This document shows positions 25,245-33,848 of a stretch of DNA of 64,000 nucleotides, piece by piece. The DNA is from an uncultured Lachnospiraceae bacterium. Lineage in GTDB: Bacteria; Bacillota; Clostridia; Lachnospirales; Lachnospiraceae. Position numbers and translations under genes: made by a program. Within the stretch, counting starts at the first letter, position 1, and each line of letters opens with the position of its first letter. Below the pieces are notes generated by a model. The model did not search any database. It was not told the DNA's origin and saw nothing but the letters and a program-made list of their open reading frames with translations. The stretch covers positions 1 through 64,000 of the forward strand of contig CAJTRK010000002.1 of NCBI GenBank assembly GCA_910578475.1. The letters are read 5' to 3'.

Positions 25245-25389
25245 GCCGCCTCCCGGCGGCACAAACCATCAACGGGAAGAACGCCGCATTTTAGGCGTTC
25301 TTCGGTGTGGAAAAGATTTGCCAAAGGCAAATCGTAAAAATTCTTAGCGAAACGCCCTCTGGCGTGAGCTTTAGAATTTCTTTCCACAC
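25245..25389. repeat. Run of three hairpins including a three-way-junction element, upstream of tyrA
   Basis: Three structures in a row: GCCGCC-TCCC-GGCGGC (25245-25260); AAGAACGCC/GGCGTTCTT (25277-25302); and an 85-bp element (25305-25389). The last has an outer stem GTGTGGAAA/TTTCCACAC enclosing GATTTGCC-AAA-GGCAAATC and AAATTCT..AGC..CGCC/GGCG..GCT..AGAATTT. This gives a three-way junction on either strand. If tyrA is transcribed from further right, all three lie in its 5' leader. No T run follows, so they are not plain terminators. They could be a mobile palindromic repeat or a regulatory RNA. Confidence 0.6.
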
Positions 25390-25443
25390 TAATCATATAT
25401 CATCGTTCTCGATATATAAAGTGGGCAAAATATTCAAAAAAGA

Positions 25444-25472
25444 TTGCAATCTGTGAAAATATTTAGTAAAAT
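25444..25472 (+). promoter_or_regulatory. Probable promoter of the EF-G-like gene
   Basis: TTGCAA (25444-25449), 17-bp spacer, TAAAAT (25467-25472); leader of about 75 nt to ATG 25556, with GGAGG 7-8 nt before the start. Confidence 0.6.
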
Positions 25473-25555
25473 ATACACATCATATCAAATTAGGGGGCAA
25501 ATGTTTCTTGTGACAATTTGCTATATGACAAAATGACGGAATTGGAGGATAAGAT

Positions 25556-27643
25556 ATGAATGTTTACACAACTGACAAAATTCGTAATGTTGCGCTGTTA
25601 GGCCACGGAGGCTGTGGAAAAACCAGTCTGGTAGAAGCAATGGCGTACCTTGCGGGCATCACTTCCCGTATGGGCAAGGTGGCAGACGGCAATACAATCA
25701 GCGATTATGGCAAGGAGGAACAGAAACGACAGATATCCATAACCACTTCCGTTGTGCCAGTCGAATGGGAAGGCGTAAAAATCAATCTGCTGGATACCCC
25801 CGGTTTTTTTGATTTTGTAGGAGAAGTAGAAGAGGCGGTCAGCGCGGCCGATGCGGCAATCATTGTGATTTCCGGTAAGGCAGGTATGGAAGTCGGCGCA
25901 GAGAAGGCATGGGAACTTTGCGAGAAATATAAGCTGCCTCGTTTTGTATTCGTAACGGATATGGACATTGACAATGCGTCTTTCAGACAGGTTGTGGAAG
26001 ATATGACGGAGAAGTACGGCAAGAAAATGGCGCCTTTCCATCTTCCGATTCGTGAAGACGAGAAGTTCGTCGGCTATATCAATGTCATTACGGAACAGGC
26101 TTACCGCTGGAAGGACAAGGAAGTTGTCGAATGCGATATGCCGGAATACAGTAAGGCGAATCTGGAGCTTTGCCGGGATGCTTTGATGGAAGCGGTGGCG
26201 GAGACAAGTGAAGAATTTATGGAGCGTTATTTTAACGGGGATGCTTTTTCCGAGGCGGAAATCAGAGCTGCGCTTCGGAGCAACGTAATGGATGGCAGCA
26301 TCGTTCCGATGTCCATGGGTTCCAGCCTGTTATGCCAGGGTATTTATACGCTGCTCGACGATATTGTAAAATATATGCCGAGTCCCGAGAACAGGGAGAT
26401 GGCGGGCATCAATCTGAAAACAAATGAAATTTTCAGCGCGAATTTTGACTTTGCCAAATCAAAATCGGCATATATCTTTAAGACAATCGTGGACCCTTTT
26501 ATCGGAAAATATTCGCTGATTAAAGTCTGCTCGGGTGTATTTAAGAGCGATGACCTGATTTATAACGAAGAAAAAGATATCGAAGAGAAAATCAGCAAGT
26601 TATATATAATGCAGGGAAGTAAGACGGTTGAAATCAAAGAGCTTCATGCGGGTGATATCGGCGCAATCGCTAAATTGACGGCGGCAAGAACCGGCAATAC
26701 GCTTTCCACAAAGGCGCATCCGATTCGTTTCGGTAAGACGGAAATTTCCACGCCCTATACGGTAATGCGTTATCAGGCCCAGAACAAGGCGGATATCGAT
26801 AAGATTTCTCAGTCGCTGCAGAAGATGGCTCATGAAGACCAGACATTAAAGATTGTCAATGACGCGGAAAACAGGCAGACGCTGTTATACGGAATGGGCG
26901 ATTTGCATCTGGAAGTCGTTACAAGCAGACTGCTCAACGAATATAAGGCAGGCATCAAGCTTTCTCAGCCGAAGGTGGCTTACAGAGAGACGATTCAGAA
27001 GAATTCGGATGTAGAGTACAAATATAAGAAACAGTCCGGCGGACATGGACAGTACGGACACGTTAAGATGAAATTTGAACCTTCCGGTTCTTTGGAAGAA
27101 ACTTATGTATTCGAACAGATGGTAGTGGGCGGCGCCGTACCGAAGAACTTCTTCCCGGCGGTGGAAAAAGGACTTCAGGATTCCGTTGTGAGCGGACCGC
27201 TTGCGGCTTATCCGGTAGTCGGCGTGAAAGCGATTTTATATGATGGTTCTTATCATCCGGTAGATTCTTCCGAAATGGCATTCAAGATGGCAACAATTCA
27301 GGCGTTTAAGAAAGGCTTTATGGAGGCAAAACCGATTCTCCTCGAGCCAATCGCTTCCCTGAAAGTAACGGTTCCGGACGCTTATACGGGCGATATCATG
27401 GGCGACCTGAATAAACGCCGGGGACGCGTGCTTGGCATGAATCCGACTGCGGACGGCAAACAGGTCATTGAAGCGGATATTCCGGTATCCTGCCTGTACG
27501 GTTATTGTACCGATTTGCGTTCCATGACAGGCGGAAGAGGCACTTATGAATATCAGTTTGCAAGATATGAGCAGGCACCGAGCGACGTACAGGAAAAAGA
27601 AGTTGCCGCGAGAGCGAATAAGGTAGAATCCGGAGAAGAATAA
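25556..27643 (+). CDS. EF-G-like translation factor with atypical GTPase motifs
   Basis: 695 residues with the five-domain EF-G layout; domain IV/V text such as KKQSGGHGQYGHVKMKFEP and GDIMGDLNKRRGRVLGM is well kept. The GTPase motifs differ from housekeeping FusA. G1 is GHGGCGKTS (16-24), G2 is RQISI instead of RGITI, G3 is DTPGFFDF (80-87) with F84 in place of the catalytic histidine of DTPGH, and G4 is TDMD (134-137) in place of NKMD. It thus belongs to the EF-G paralogue group, like Bacteroides EF-G2, reported to act without GTP hydrolysis. It is monocistronic. It may help elongation or ribosome release under low energy; that role is inference. Confidence 0.9.
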   Translation: MNVYTTDKIRNVALLGHGGCGKTSLVEAMAYLAGITSRMGKVADGNTISDYGKEEQKRQISITTSVVPVEWEGVKINLLDTPGFFDFVGEVEEAVSAADAAIIVISGKAGMEVGAEKAWELCEKYKLPRFVFVTDMDIDNASFRQVVEDMTEKYGKKMAPFHLPIREDEKFVGYINVITEQAYRWKDKEVVECDMPEYSKANLELCRDALMEAVAETSEEFMERYFNGDAFSEAEIRAALRSNVMDGSIVPMSMGSSLLCQGIYTLLDDIVKYMPSPENREMAGINLKTNEIFSANFDFAKSKSAYIFKTIVDPFIGKYSLIKVCSGVFKSDDLIYNEEKDIEEKISKLYIMQGSKTVEIKELHAGDIGAIAKLTAARTGNTLSTKAHPIRFGKTEISTPYTVMRYQAQNKADIDKISQSLQKMAHEDQTLKIVNDAENRQTLLYGMGDLHLEVVTSRLLNEYKAGIKLSQPKVAYRETIQKNSDVEYKYKKQSGGHGQYGHVKMKFEPSGSLEETYVFEQMVVGGAVPKNFFPAVEKGLQDSVVSGPLAAYPVVGVKAILYDGSYHPVDSSEMAFKMATIQAFKKGFMEAKPILLEPIASLKVTVPDAYTGDIMGDLNKRRGRVLGMNPTADGKQVIEADIPVSCLYGYCTDLRSMTGGRGTYEYQFARYEQAPSDVQEKEVAARANKVESGEE

Positions 27644-27711
27644 ATTATTTTGTAAAAATTGTGTGTAAAAGGGTATTGCCTTTTGGCAGATAAATTTCCT
27701 TTTTGGAGAAG

Positions 27712-27756
27712 AAAAACGGGATGCAGATGTATTGGGGAATACAGCATCCTGTTTTT
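27712..27756 (+). terminator. Terminator of the EF-G-like gene
   Basis: AAAAACGGGATGC (27712-27724) pairs with GCATCCTGTTTTT (27744-27756) with one G-U, and an inner GTATT/AATAC stem caps it. The T run ends the transcript before the leuS promoter. Confidence 0.85.
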
Positions 27757-27772
27757 ATGCGCAGAAAGCGGC

Positions 27773-27800
27773 TTGACAAATTACCCGGTTATAGTACAAT
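27773..27800 (+). promoter_or_regulatory. Probable leuS promoter
   Basis: TTGACA (27773-27778), 16-bp spacer, TACAAT (27795-27800). Predicted start is near 27807, leaving a leader of about 155 nt. Confidence 0.7.
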
Positions 27801-27804
27801 ATTG

Positions 27805-27931
27805 AATGCAAAAGAAAAACAAGCGGCAGCGAAGCTGACATTTGTTTTTCGTGCATTCATAACGAGCAAACGTCCGATGAAATCGGACAGAGAGCGCGGG
27901 AAGCGCGGGTAAAGCATCTGATTAAGATGTC
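27805..27931 (+). promoter_or_regulatory. Structured leader RNA upstream of leuS
   Basis: Three hairpins are visible. H1 is a long interrupted stem from AATGCA (27805) through AAGAAAAACAA and CAGC-GA-AGCTG to TTTGTTTTTCGTGCATT (27857). H2 is GTCCGAT-GAA-ATCGGAC (27872-27888). H3 is CATCT-GATTA-AGATG (27915-27929). A G/C-rich segment GAGCGCGGGAAGCGCGGG lies between H2 and H3. The T-box sequence (TGGnACCGCG) is absent and no terminator with a T run is present. The class is unknown to me; synthetase leaders are often regulated, so control of leuS is plausible. Confidence 0.5.
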
Positions 27932-27960
27932 CGGTGAGGCGGGCAGATAGGAGCAGGAAC

Positions 27961-30369
27961 ATGGCGGAAATATACAATCACAGAGAAGTAGAACAGAAAT
28001 GGCAGAAGGTCTGGGATGACGAAAAAGCATTTAAGACCTCTGAAGATTATTCCAAACCGAAATACTATGCGCTTGTGGAATTTCCCTATCCATCCGGACA
28101 GGGACTTCATGTAGGGCATCCGAGACCCTATACGGCGCTTGATATTGTCGCGAGAAAAAGAAGAATGCAGGGATACAACGTGCTCTATCCGATGGGATGG
28201 GATGCTTTCGGCCTTCCGACGGAAAATTACGCGATTAAAAACCATATTCATCCGAGGATTGTGACGGAAAATAACGTCAGGCACTTTAAGAGCCAGTTAC
28301 ATGCGCTCGGTTATTCTTTTGACTGGGACAGAGAGGTCAACACGACGGACCCCGATTACTATAAATGGACTCAGTGGATTTTCTTAAAATTATTTAAGTC
28401 CGGGCTTGCCTATAAATCGGAAATGCCGATTAACTGGTGCACCTCCTGTAAAGTAGGGCTTGCAAACGAAGAAGTGGTGAACGGCGTTTGCGAAAGATGC
28501 GGTTCTGAAGTCGTGCGCAAAGTAAAAAGCCAGTGGATGTTAAAAATTACGGAATATGCGGACAAGCTGATAGAAGGACTCGATACGGTCGATTATATTG
28601 AGAAAGTCAAAGTTTCCCAGAAAAACTGGATTGGGAAATCAACGGGTGCGGAAGTGGATTTTTCCATCAAGGGCAAGGAAGATAAACTCCGCGTTTATAC
28701 AACCAGATGTGATACGCTGTTCGGCGCGACCTATATGGTTGTGTCTCCGGAGCATCCGCTGATTGACAAGTACAGAGACGAACTTAAAAACTGGGATGAA
28801 ATTTGTGCATACAGAGAGCAGGCAGCCAAAAAATCAGATTTTGAAAGAGCGGAGCTTGCGAAAGAGAAGACCGGCGTGAAGCTGGAGGGGATGTCTGCGG
28901 TCAATCCCGTGAACGAAAAGGAAATTCCGATTTTTATTTCCGACTATGTTTTGATGAGTTATGGAACGGGAGCCATTATGGCCGTACCGGCACATGACGA
29001 AAGGGACTGGGATTTTGCAAAGAAATTCGGACTGCCGATTATCGAAGTAGTGGCGGGCGGCAAAAATGTGCAGGAAGAGGTTTATACGGATGTGGCGACA
29101 GGGATTCTCTGCAATTCCGATTTCCTGAACGGCCTGCATGTGGCGGAAGCAAAAGAAAAGATGATTGCTTTTCTGGAAGAGAAGGGCATCGGAACAGCCA
29201 AAACGAATTTTAAGCTGCGGGACTGGGTATTCTCCAGACAACGATACTGGGGAGAGCCGATTCCGATTGTTTCTTGTGAAAAATGCGGGTATGTGCCTCT
29301 TGATGAGAGCGAACTGCCGTTAGAATTGCCGGAAGTGGAAAGCTATATGCCGACGGATAACGGAGAATCTCCGCTGGCGGCAATGACTGATTGGGTCAAC
29401 ACCACTTGTCCGTGCTGCGGCGGGCCTGCAAAGCGTGAGACCGATACGATGCCTCAATGGGCCGGTTCTTCCTGGTATTTCCTGCGTTATACGGACCCGG
29501 AGAATAAAGAGACTCTGGCGAGTAAGGAAGCGCTTGATTACTGGATGCCGGTAGACTGGTATAACGGCGGCATGGAGCATACGACGCTGCATCTGTTATA
29601 TTCCCGTTTCTGGCACAAATTCCTGTATGACCAGAAGGTTGTACCTTGTCCGGAACCTTATGCGAAAAGAACTTCACACGGGATGATTCTTGGCTCCAAC
29701 GGAGAAAAAATGAGCAAATCCCGCGGCAACATCGTTAATCCGGATGATATTGTCAGAGAATACGGCGCGGACACGTTGCGGACTTATGAAATGTTTATCG
29801 GCGCTTTTGATTTATCCGCTTCCTGGTCTGAGGACGGTGTAAAGGGCTGCCGCCGTTTTCTGGAAAGAGTATGGAAACTGCAGGGCATCATGACGGAAGA
29901 GACCGGATATTCCAAAGATTTGGAAACAAAAATGCACCAGACGATTAAAAAAGTCAGCAGCGATTTTGAAAATCTGAAATATAATACGGCAATTGCCGCT
30001 ATGATGGCTCTGATTAATGAATTTTACAAAAAGAACAGCGTGACAAAAGAAGAATACAGAACGCTGCTCGTTCTGCTCAATCCGGTTGCGCCGCATATTA
30101 CGGAAGAGCTTTGGCAGAATGCCGGTTTTGAAGGCAGATTATATCAGGCCAAATGGCCGGAATATGACGAAGCCAAAACGATTGAGGCGGATGTGGAAAT
30201 TGCGGTTCAGATTAACGGCAAAACGAGAGCGACGCTGATGATTGGCAAGGACGACCCGAAAGAAGAAGTCATCGCCAAAGCAAAAGAAAGCATTTCCGAG
30301 AAACTGACCGGAACCATTGTAAAAGAAATTTACGTTCCCGGAAGACTCGTAAATATTGTTCAAAAATAA
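27961..30369 (+). CDS. leuS: Leucyl-tRNA synthetase
   Basis: 802 residues, standard bacterial length. Class I signature HVGH at 50-53 inside FPYPSGQGLHVGHPRPY, KMSKS at 583-587 (GEKMSKSRGN), the editing domain (CP1, about 225-410, with TTRCDTLFGATYMVVSPEHP), and a C-terminal anticodon and tRNA-binding part ending IYVPGRLVNIVQ. Zinc-like Cys pairs occur at CTSC/CERC and CEKC/CPCC. ATG 27961 is chosen because AGGAGC lies 6-7 nt upstream; the frame is open nine codons further. It is transcribed alone between its own leader and the terminator at 30373. Confidence 0.98.
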   Translation: MAEIYNHREVEQKWQKVWDDEKAFKTSEDYSKPKYYALVEFPYPSGQGLHVGHPRPYTALDIVARKRRMQGYNVLYPMGWDAFGLPTENYAIKNHIHPRIVTENNVRHFKSQLHALGYSFDWDREVNTTDPDYYKWTQWIFLKLFKSGLAYKSEMPINWCTSCKVGLANEEVVNGVCERCGSEVVRKVKSQWMLKITEYADKLIEGLDTVDYIEKVKVSQKNWIGKSTGAEVDFSIKGKEDKLRVYTTRCDTLFGATYMVVSPEHPLIDKYRDELKNWDEICAYREQAAKKSDFERAELAKEKTGVKLEGMSAVNPVNEKEIPIFISDYVLMSYGTGAIMAVPAHDERDWDFAKKFGLPIIEVVAGGKNVQEEVYTDVATGILCNSDFLNGLHVAEAKEKMIAFLEEKGIGTAKTNFKLRDWVFSRQRYWGEPIPIVSCEKCGYVPLDESELPLELPEVESYMPTDNGESPLAAMTDWVNTTCPCCGGPAKRETDTMPQWAGSSWYFLRYTDPENKETLASKEALDYWMPVDWYNGGMEHTTLHLLYSRFWHKFLYDQKVVPCPEPYAKRTSHGMILGSNGEKMSKSRGNIVNPDDIVREYGADTLRTYEMFIGAFDLSASWSEDGVKGCRRFLERVWKLQGIMTEETGYSKDLETKMHQTIKKVSSDFENLKYNTAIAAMMALINEFYKKNSVTKEEYRTLLVLLNPVAPHITEELWQNAGFEGRLYQAKWPEYDEAKTIEADVEIAVQINGKTRATLMIGKDDPKEEVIAKAKESISEKLTGTIVKEIYVPGRLVNIVQK

Positions 30370-30372
30370 AAA

Positions 30373-30414
30373 AAGCGCAGGTCTGCAAAAGCGCAAGCCT
30401 GGCGGCCTGCGCTT
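30373..30414 (+). terminator. leuS terminator hairpin
   Basis: AAGCGCAGG (30373-30381) pairs with CCTGCGCTT (30406-30414) around a 24-nt loop. The A run on the left suits use by the convergent minus-strand transcript ending at 30424 as well. Confidence 0.7.
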
Positions 30415-30423
30415 CTGATAGCG

Positions 30424-30699
30424 TCAGTTATTCTTTCGATTGCGGAAAATGGCAGTCATTTTATTCATTTTGTCGATTTCATCGGGGGAAGCGTATTTAT
30501 GAAGCGTCTTAATAATCGTATTCATTTCTTCCTCCGTAAAGCTGATATTCTTATCCCTTCCGCGCCTGGCAACTGCCATCAGGAAGGGAAGCATCTGTTC
30601 TTTGGAAAGACCATCGCTTTCAAAAACGAGCATTTGCAGAAAATCCAGCTTGGACTTATCGATATGTGCAACATCGGGGTCGTCTAACCAGGAACCCAT
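30424..30699 (-). CDS. Conserved hypothetical protein, 91 aa
   Basis: Small acidic, helical protein starting MGSWLDDPDV and ending RNRKNN. SKEQMLPFLMAVARRGRDKNISFTEEEMNTII is helical, with no membrane segment or cysteine. AGGAGG lies before the ATG (CTAACGTTAGGAGG region). It follows the 157-residue gene on the minus strand by 30 bp and is likely cotranscribed. Both have an SPEQ/SKEQ-type helix pattern and may be related regulators or scaffold proteins, but I recognise no family. Confidence 0.65.
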   Translation of the reverse strand: MGSWLDDPDVAHIDKSKLDFLQMLVFESDGLSKEQMLPFLMAVARRGRDKNISFTEEEMNTIIKTLHKYASPDEIDKMNKMTAIFRNRKNN

Positions 30700-30729
30700 G
30701 AGAAAACCTCCTAACGTTAATTTAATATG

Positions 30730-31203
30730 TTATGTCTGACTGCTGAAAGCATCAAACATCGCCTTTTGTTCCGGGGAGAGCATGCCCATCAGAATATTTT
30801 CCACAGAAGCGGAAGACTGGTCCGCATCTTCGTTTCCCATATGCGGAAACATATCCTGCATGGCGCTCATGGTATGGCTCATTTCCTGATACATTTCCAT
30901 TGTCTGTAACATGGACTCCATCTGTTCCAGCTGCCTGACTTCGGCTTCTGTGCAATAGGGTTTCAATTCCTGACAGAGCCTTTTGACATCCGGAGGCGAT
31001 TCTTCCGGAGGAGCGGAGCAGATGTGAAAAGGATGTTTTCGGCATAAATCCATCGTATATTTCAGCTCCATATATTTGATATAAATCGCCATGTTTTTTT
31101 GCATGGAAGGCTCTACATAGGGAAGAAGTACTTTTAGCTTCTGTATTTGATTGTTTGTGTATAAGGCATCAAATGCCATGACGTTTGACGATTCTTCTTT
31201 CAT
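30730..31203 (-). CDS. Hypothetical helical protein, 157 aa
   Basis: Starts MKEESSNVMAFDALYTNNQIQKLKVLLPYVEP. Helical throughout, with a Met-rich C-terminal half (QLEQMESMLQTMEMYQEMSHTMSAMQDMF). LSPEQKAMFDAF at the end resembles helix patterns in its neighbour. No signal peptide or catalytic motif. The ATG at 31203 has a weak upstream site (AGGCACAGGGAAC). It sits downstream of the Cys/Gly-rich gene but behind its terminator (31264-31292). Confidence 0.65.
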   Translation of the reverse strand: MKEESSNVMAFDALYTNNQIQKLKVLLPYVEPSMQKNMAIYIKYMELKYTMDLCRKHPFHICSAPPEESPPDVKRLCQELKPYCTEAEVRQLEQMESMLQTMEMYQEMSHTMSAMQDMFPHMGNEDADQSSASVENILMGMLSPEQKAMFDAFSSQT

Positions 31204-31263
31204 TGTTCCCTGTGCCTTTCGATGCCTTTTTTGAGCTTATCAAAGTATATGCGCGTTAAGAGA

Positions 31264-31292
31264 AAAATAGGCTCACATACGGAGCCTATTTT
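31264..31292 (-). terminator. Terminator of the Cys/Gly-rich gene
   Basis: On the minus strand AAAATAGGCTC and GAGCCTATTTT form an 11-bp stem with a 7-nt loop, followed by TCTCTT. It ends the short transcript of the gene at 31324-31557. Confidence 0.8.
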
Positions 31293-31323
31293 CCAGATGT
31301 GTTACAAAAGAAATGAAAGAAAA

Positions 31324-31557
31324 TTAGCAGAAAGAATTACCGCAGCAGCTAAGCAGGATTAACAGCCAAATCCAGTTACCGCATCCGCAGCCGTCGGAGT
31401 TGTTGTTGAAAAGACCAAATCCGCTTCCGCCACATCCGCAGCCGTCGTTACCGCCGCAGACAGAGAATAAAATGATAAGCCAGATAAGAGAACAACAGCC
31501 GTTGTTTCCTTCTCTTGTGTTATTGCATCCGCAATGGGTTGCTGATAAATCACTCAT
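31324..31557 (-). CDS. Cys/Gly-rich small protein, 77 aa
   Basis: 77 residues with 12 cysteines and many glycines. The protein is an internal duplication: CCSLIWLIILFSVCGGNDGCGCGG (first half) and DGCGCGNWIWLLILLSCCGNSFC (second half), each a short hydrophobic stretch next to CGCG. GGAGG is 8 nt before the ATG. Similar short Cys-rich ORFs in Lachnospiraceae are often labelled 'chorion high-cysteine' by automated tools, which says nothing of function. A spore-coat or envelope role, or a bacteriocin-like role, is possible. It is monocistronic with its own terminator. Confidence 0.7.
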   Translation of the reverse strand: MSDLSATHCGCNNTREGNNGCCSLIWLIILFSVCGGNDGCGCGGSGFGLFNNNSDGCGCGNWIWLLILLSCCGNSFC

Positions 31558-31699
31558 GTGTTTGTGCCTCCATGTTTTTGTTTTGTTTTATGGTTTATCT
31601 TATGTGCATGGCAGGTCCAGGTTTCCGGAGAAAAGAAAAAAATATAAAGATTAATAAAAAGAGAGAAGAAGAACGTAGAAGAAAGGAGTATGATGAAAA

Positions 31700-33619
31700 A
31701 TGAACATACAGGTACAATGCTGTGGTATCGCGATTCTTCTTTTATTATGGATTTTTTATTTCAGACAGCGCCCGCTCGGGCTCTATTCCGTAAAGCTGTT
31801 TCTGATTACGCTTGGAATGACAACTTTTTGCGTGACGATGGATATCCTTTCTATTGTGGCAATTTATCATATGGAGCAGATTCCGGGAGTTTTGCTCGCG
31901 TTTATCTGCAAGACCTATATTGTTTCGCTGGTATGGGTAGGATATTTCGGTCTGCTGTATTCCCGCACGGAGCTGGCAAAGACAAGAAACGAACGGATGA
32001 AACAGAATCAGGCCTATACGGTGATGGTTACAGTCGGTACGGTCCTGATTTATGTTCTTCCGATTTACTATTATCTGGAAGGTACGGTCGTTTATACTTA
32101 TGGACCGAGCTGCATGACAACTTATGCGTTTGCGCTTCTGTTCGTTTTGCTGACAATCTATAAGATGCTGTTCCAGGGAAAAGAAATGAATGCCAAACGG
32201 CGCAGGACAGTGATTATCTGGATGGTTATCTGGATGATGGCGGCATTGATACAGTTCCTGAATGCCAGGTTGCTTTTGGTTGGATTCGCATCGGTGCTCG
32301 GTATGGTCATCCTGTTTTTTGAGTTGGAAAATCCGGATGCCAATATTGACAGAGAGACGGGGGCGTATAATGCGCATGCGCTTGGCGAATATGTGAAACA
32401 GCTTTATGGCGAACGGAAAATTTTCGCTTCCATTATGATTGTTTTGTCCGATATCGGCAGGATGCGGGATGATAATGATGATGGTATGCGTCAGGATATC
32501 GCATTTCATGAAATCGTAAATTATCTGGAAAAAATAAAGGACATTAAGGTATTTAAGACCGTGGAGCGTGAGCTGATTCTGATTATCGATAACAAAGAAC
32601 AGCTTCAGAATATTTTCCGTATGCTGCAAGAGCGTTTTGAAAATCCCTGGTACAGCAGAAGACTGGACGAACCGATGCAGCTGAATCCTTATTATGTGTT
32701 GCTGGAAGATTCGTCCATATTCAGAAATGCGGAGGAAATTTTTCAAATGCTCCGATATTTCAGGGTAGAAGAAAAAAATCCGGAAAAACACATCATCTTG
32801 CTGGATGACAGGCGAATCGCGCGGTTCCGGGAAAAAGAGGAAACGCAGGAAATGATTGCGGCGGCAATCAAAGAAGACCGCATCGACGTTTTTTATCAGC
32901 CTATTTATGCCACGAAAGAAAAGCGTTTTGTTTCGGCGGAAGCATTGGTTCGTCTGCGCGAAAGCGACGGGAGTATTGTTCCTCCGTGGAAATTCATACC
33001 GGTTGCGGAAGAATCCGGCATGATTTCTCAAATCGGAGAGATTGTATTTGAAAAAGTCTGTGCGTTTATTTCCGGGAATCAACTGAAAGAACGCTATGGA
33101 ATCCGCTATGTGGAAGTAAATCTTTCGGTAAAACAATGTGAAAAGAAGAAGCTTGCTGATACGTTCATTAAAATCATGCAAAAATATGGAACGGAGCCTT
33201 CCTGCATCAATCTTGAGATTACGGAATCCGCACCGATTCAGACAAGAAATATCTTTCTTAAAAATATGGAAACACTGCTAAATTACGGCGTGTCTTTTTC
33301 GCTGGATGATTTTGGCAGCGGAGAAAGTAATCTGAATTATATTGTGGAAATGCCGGTCTCTATCGTTAAATTTGACCGGGGAATGAGCCAGGCGTATTTT
33401 GCGGACCAGAAGGCCAAATTTGTTATGGAAGCCGCCATGCACATGATTCATGACCTGAAACTGAAAATCGTATCGGAAGGCGTGGAAACAAAAGAACAAA
33501 TGGAAATCATTTCCCGGCTCGGCATCGATTACATACAGGGGTATTATTTTTCGAAACCGCTGCCGGCCGATGCGTTTCTGACATTTATGGAAGAAAGTAA
33601 TCATCCGGAAAAACAGTGA
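31700..33619 (+). CDS. Membrane EAL-domain c-di-GMP phosphodiesterase with degenerate GGDEF
   Basis: 639 residues. The N-terminal half-dozen or more membrane helices (about 5-215) form a 7TM-like sensor. A degenerate GGDEF region follows (about 217-370; starts DRETGAYNAHAL, but no GG[DE]EF motif). The EAL domain (about 395-630) keeps its catalytic set: EAL at 414-416, NLSVKQ, EITES, LDDFGSG, VKFDRG, SEGVET and QGYYFSKPL. It should degrade c-di-GMP and may be tuned by nucleotide binding to the GGDEF part. AGGAG lies about 11 nt before the ATG. A c-di-GMP receptor (PilZ) is encoded 10 kb away. Confidence 0.92.
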   Translation: MNIQVQCCGIAILLLLWIFYFRQRPLGLYSVKLFLITLGMTTFCVTMDILSIVAIYHMEQIPGVLLAFICKTYIVSLVWVGYFGLLYSRTELAKTRNERMKQNQAYTVMVTVGTVLIYVLPIYYYLEGTVVYTYGPSCMTTYAFALLFVLLTIYKMLFQGKEMNAKRRRTVIIWMVIWMMAALIQFLNARLLLVGFASVLGMVILFFELENPDANIDRETGAYNAHALGEYVKQLYGERKIFASIMIVLSDIGRMRDDNDDGMRQDIAFHEIVNYLEKIKDIKVFKTVERELILIIDNKEQLQNIFRMLQERFENPWYSRRLDEPMQLNPYYVLLEDSSIFRNAEEIFQMLRYFRVEEKNPEKHIILLDDRRIARFREKEETQEMIAAAIKEDRIDVFYQPIYATKEKRFVSAEALVRLRESDGSIVPPWKFIPVAEESGMISQIGEIVFEKVCAFISGNQLKERYGIRYVEVNLSVKQCEKKKLADTFIKIMQKYGTEPSCINLEITESAPIQTRNIFLKNMETLLNYGVSFSLDDFGSGESNLNYIVEMPVSIVKFDRGMSQAYFADQKAKFVMEAAMHMIHDLKLKIVSEGVETKEQMEIISRLGIDYIQGYYFSKPLPADAFLTFMEESNHPEKQ

Positions 33620-33645
33620 CATCAATAATATTAATAATAACAATG

Positions 33646-33688
33646 CTTTCTGTGAACAAAAGGCAGTTATGCTACCGTTCACAGAAAG
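33646..33688 (+). terminator. Inverted repeat after the EAL gene
   Basis: CTTTCTGTGAAC (33646-33657) and GTTCACAGAAAG (33677-33688) are perfect 12-bp arms around a 19-nt loop, 27 bp after the stop. No T run follows, so termination is likely but not certain. The rest of 33689-33998 is AT-rich, holding only the promoter below. Confidence 0.55.
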
Positions 33689-33819
33689 TAAAACTGCACA
33701 ATACAATATGTTGTTTTTGTTTGAAAGTTCAGGTATTGCGCATACCATATGTTGACCGTTGAAAACAGTTGACGAAATAGCGAATATTATTTTTCTACAC
33801 GGATGTGTCCAAAAATCAT

Positions 33820-33848
33820 TTGTTTTTTCTTTTTCGGTATGATATAAA
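33820..33848 (+). promoter_or_regulatory. Possible promoter of the secreted-protein gene
   Basis: TTGTTT (33820-33825), 17-bp spacer, TATAAA (33843-33848), leaving a long leader of about 145 nt with an ACTATTCAAAAAC stretch before GGAG and the GTG start. Confidence 0.45.

Noticed and set aside
27805..27960. T-box riboswitch before leuS
   Set aside because: No TGGnACCGCG antiterminator sequence and no terminator with a T run are present.
31745..33181. 478-codon leftward ORF opposite the EAL gene
   Set aside because: Antisense to a gene with complete EAL motifs; basic, His/Arg/Phe-rich product and no start signals.
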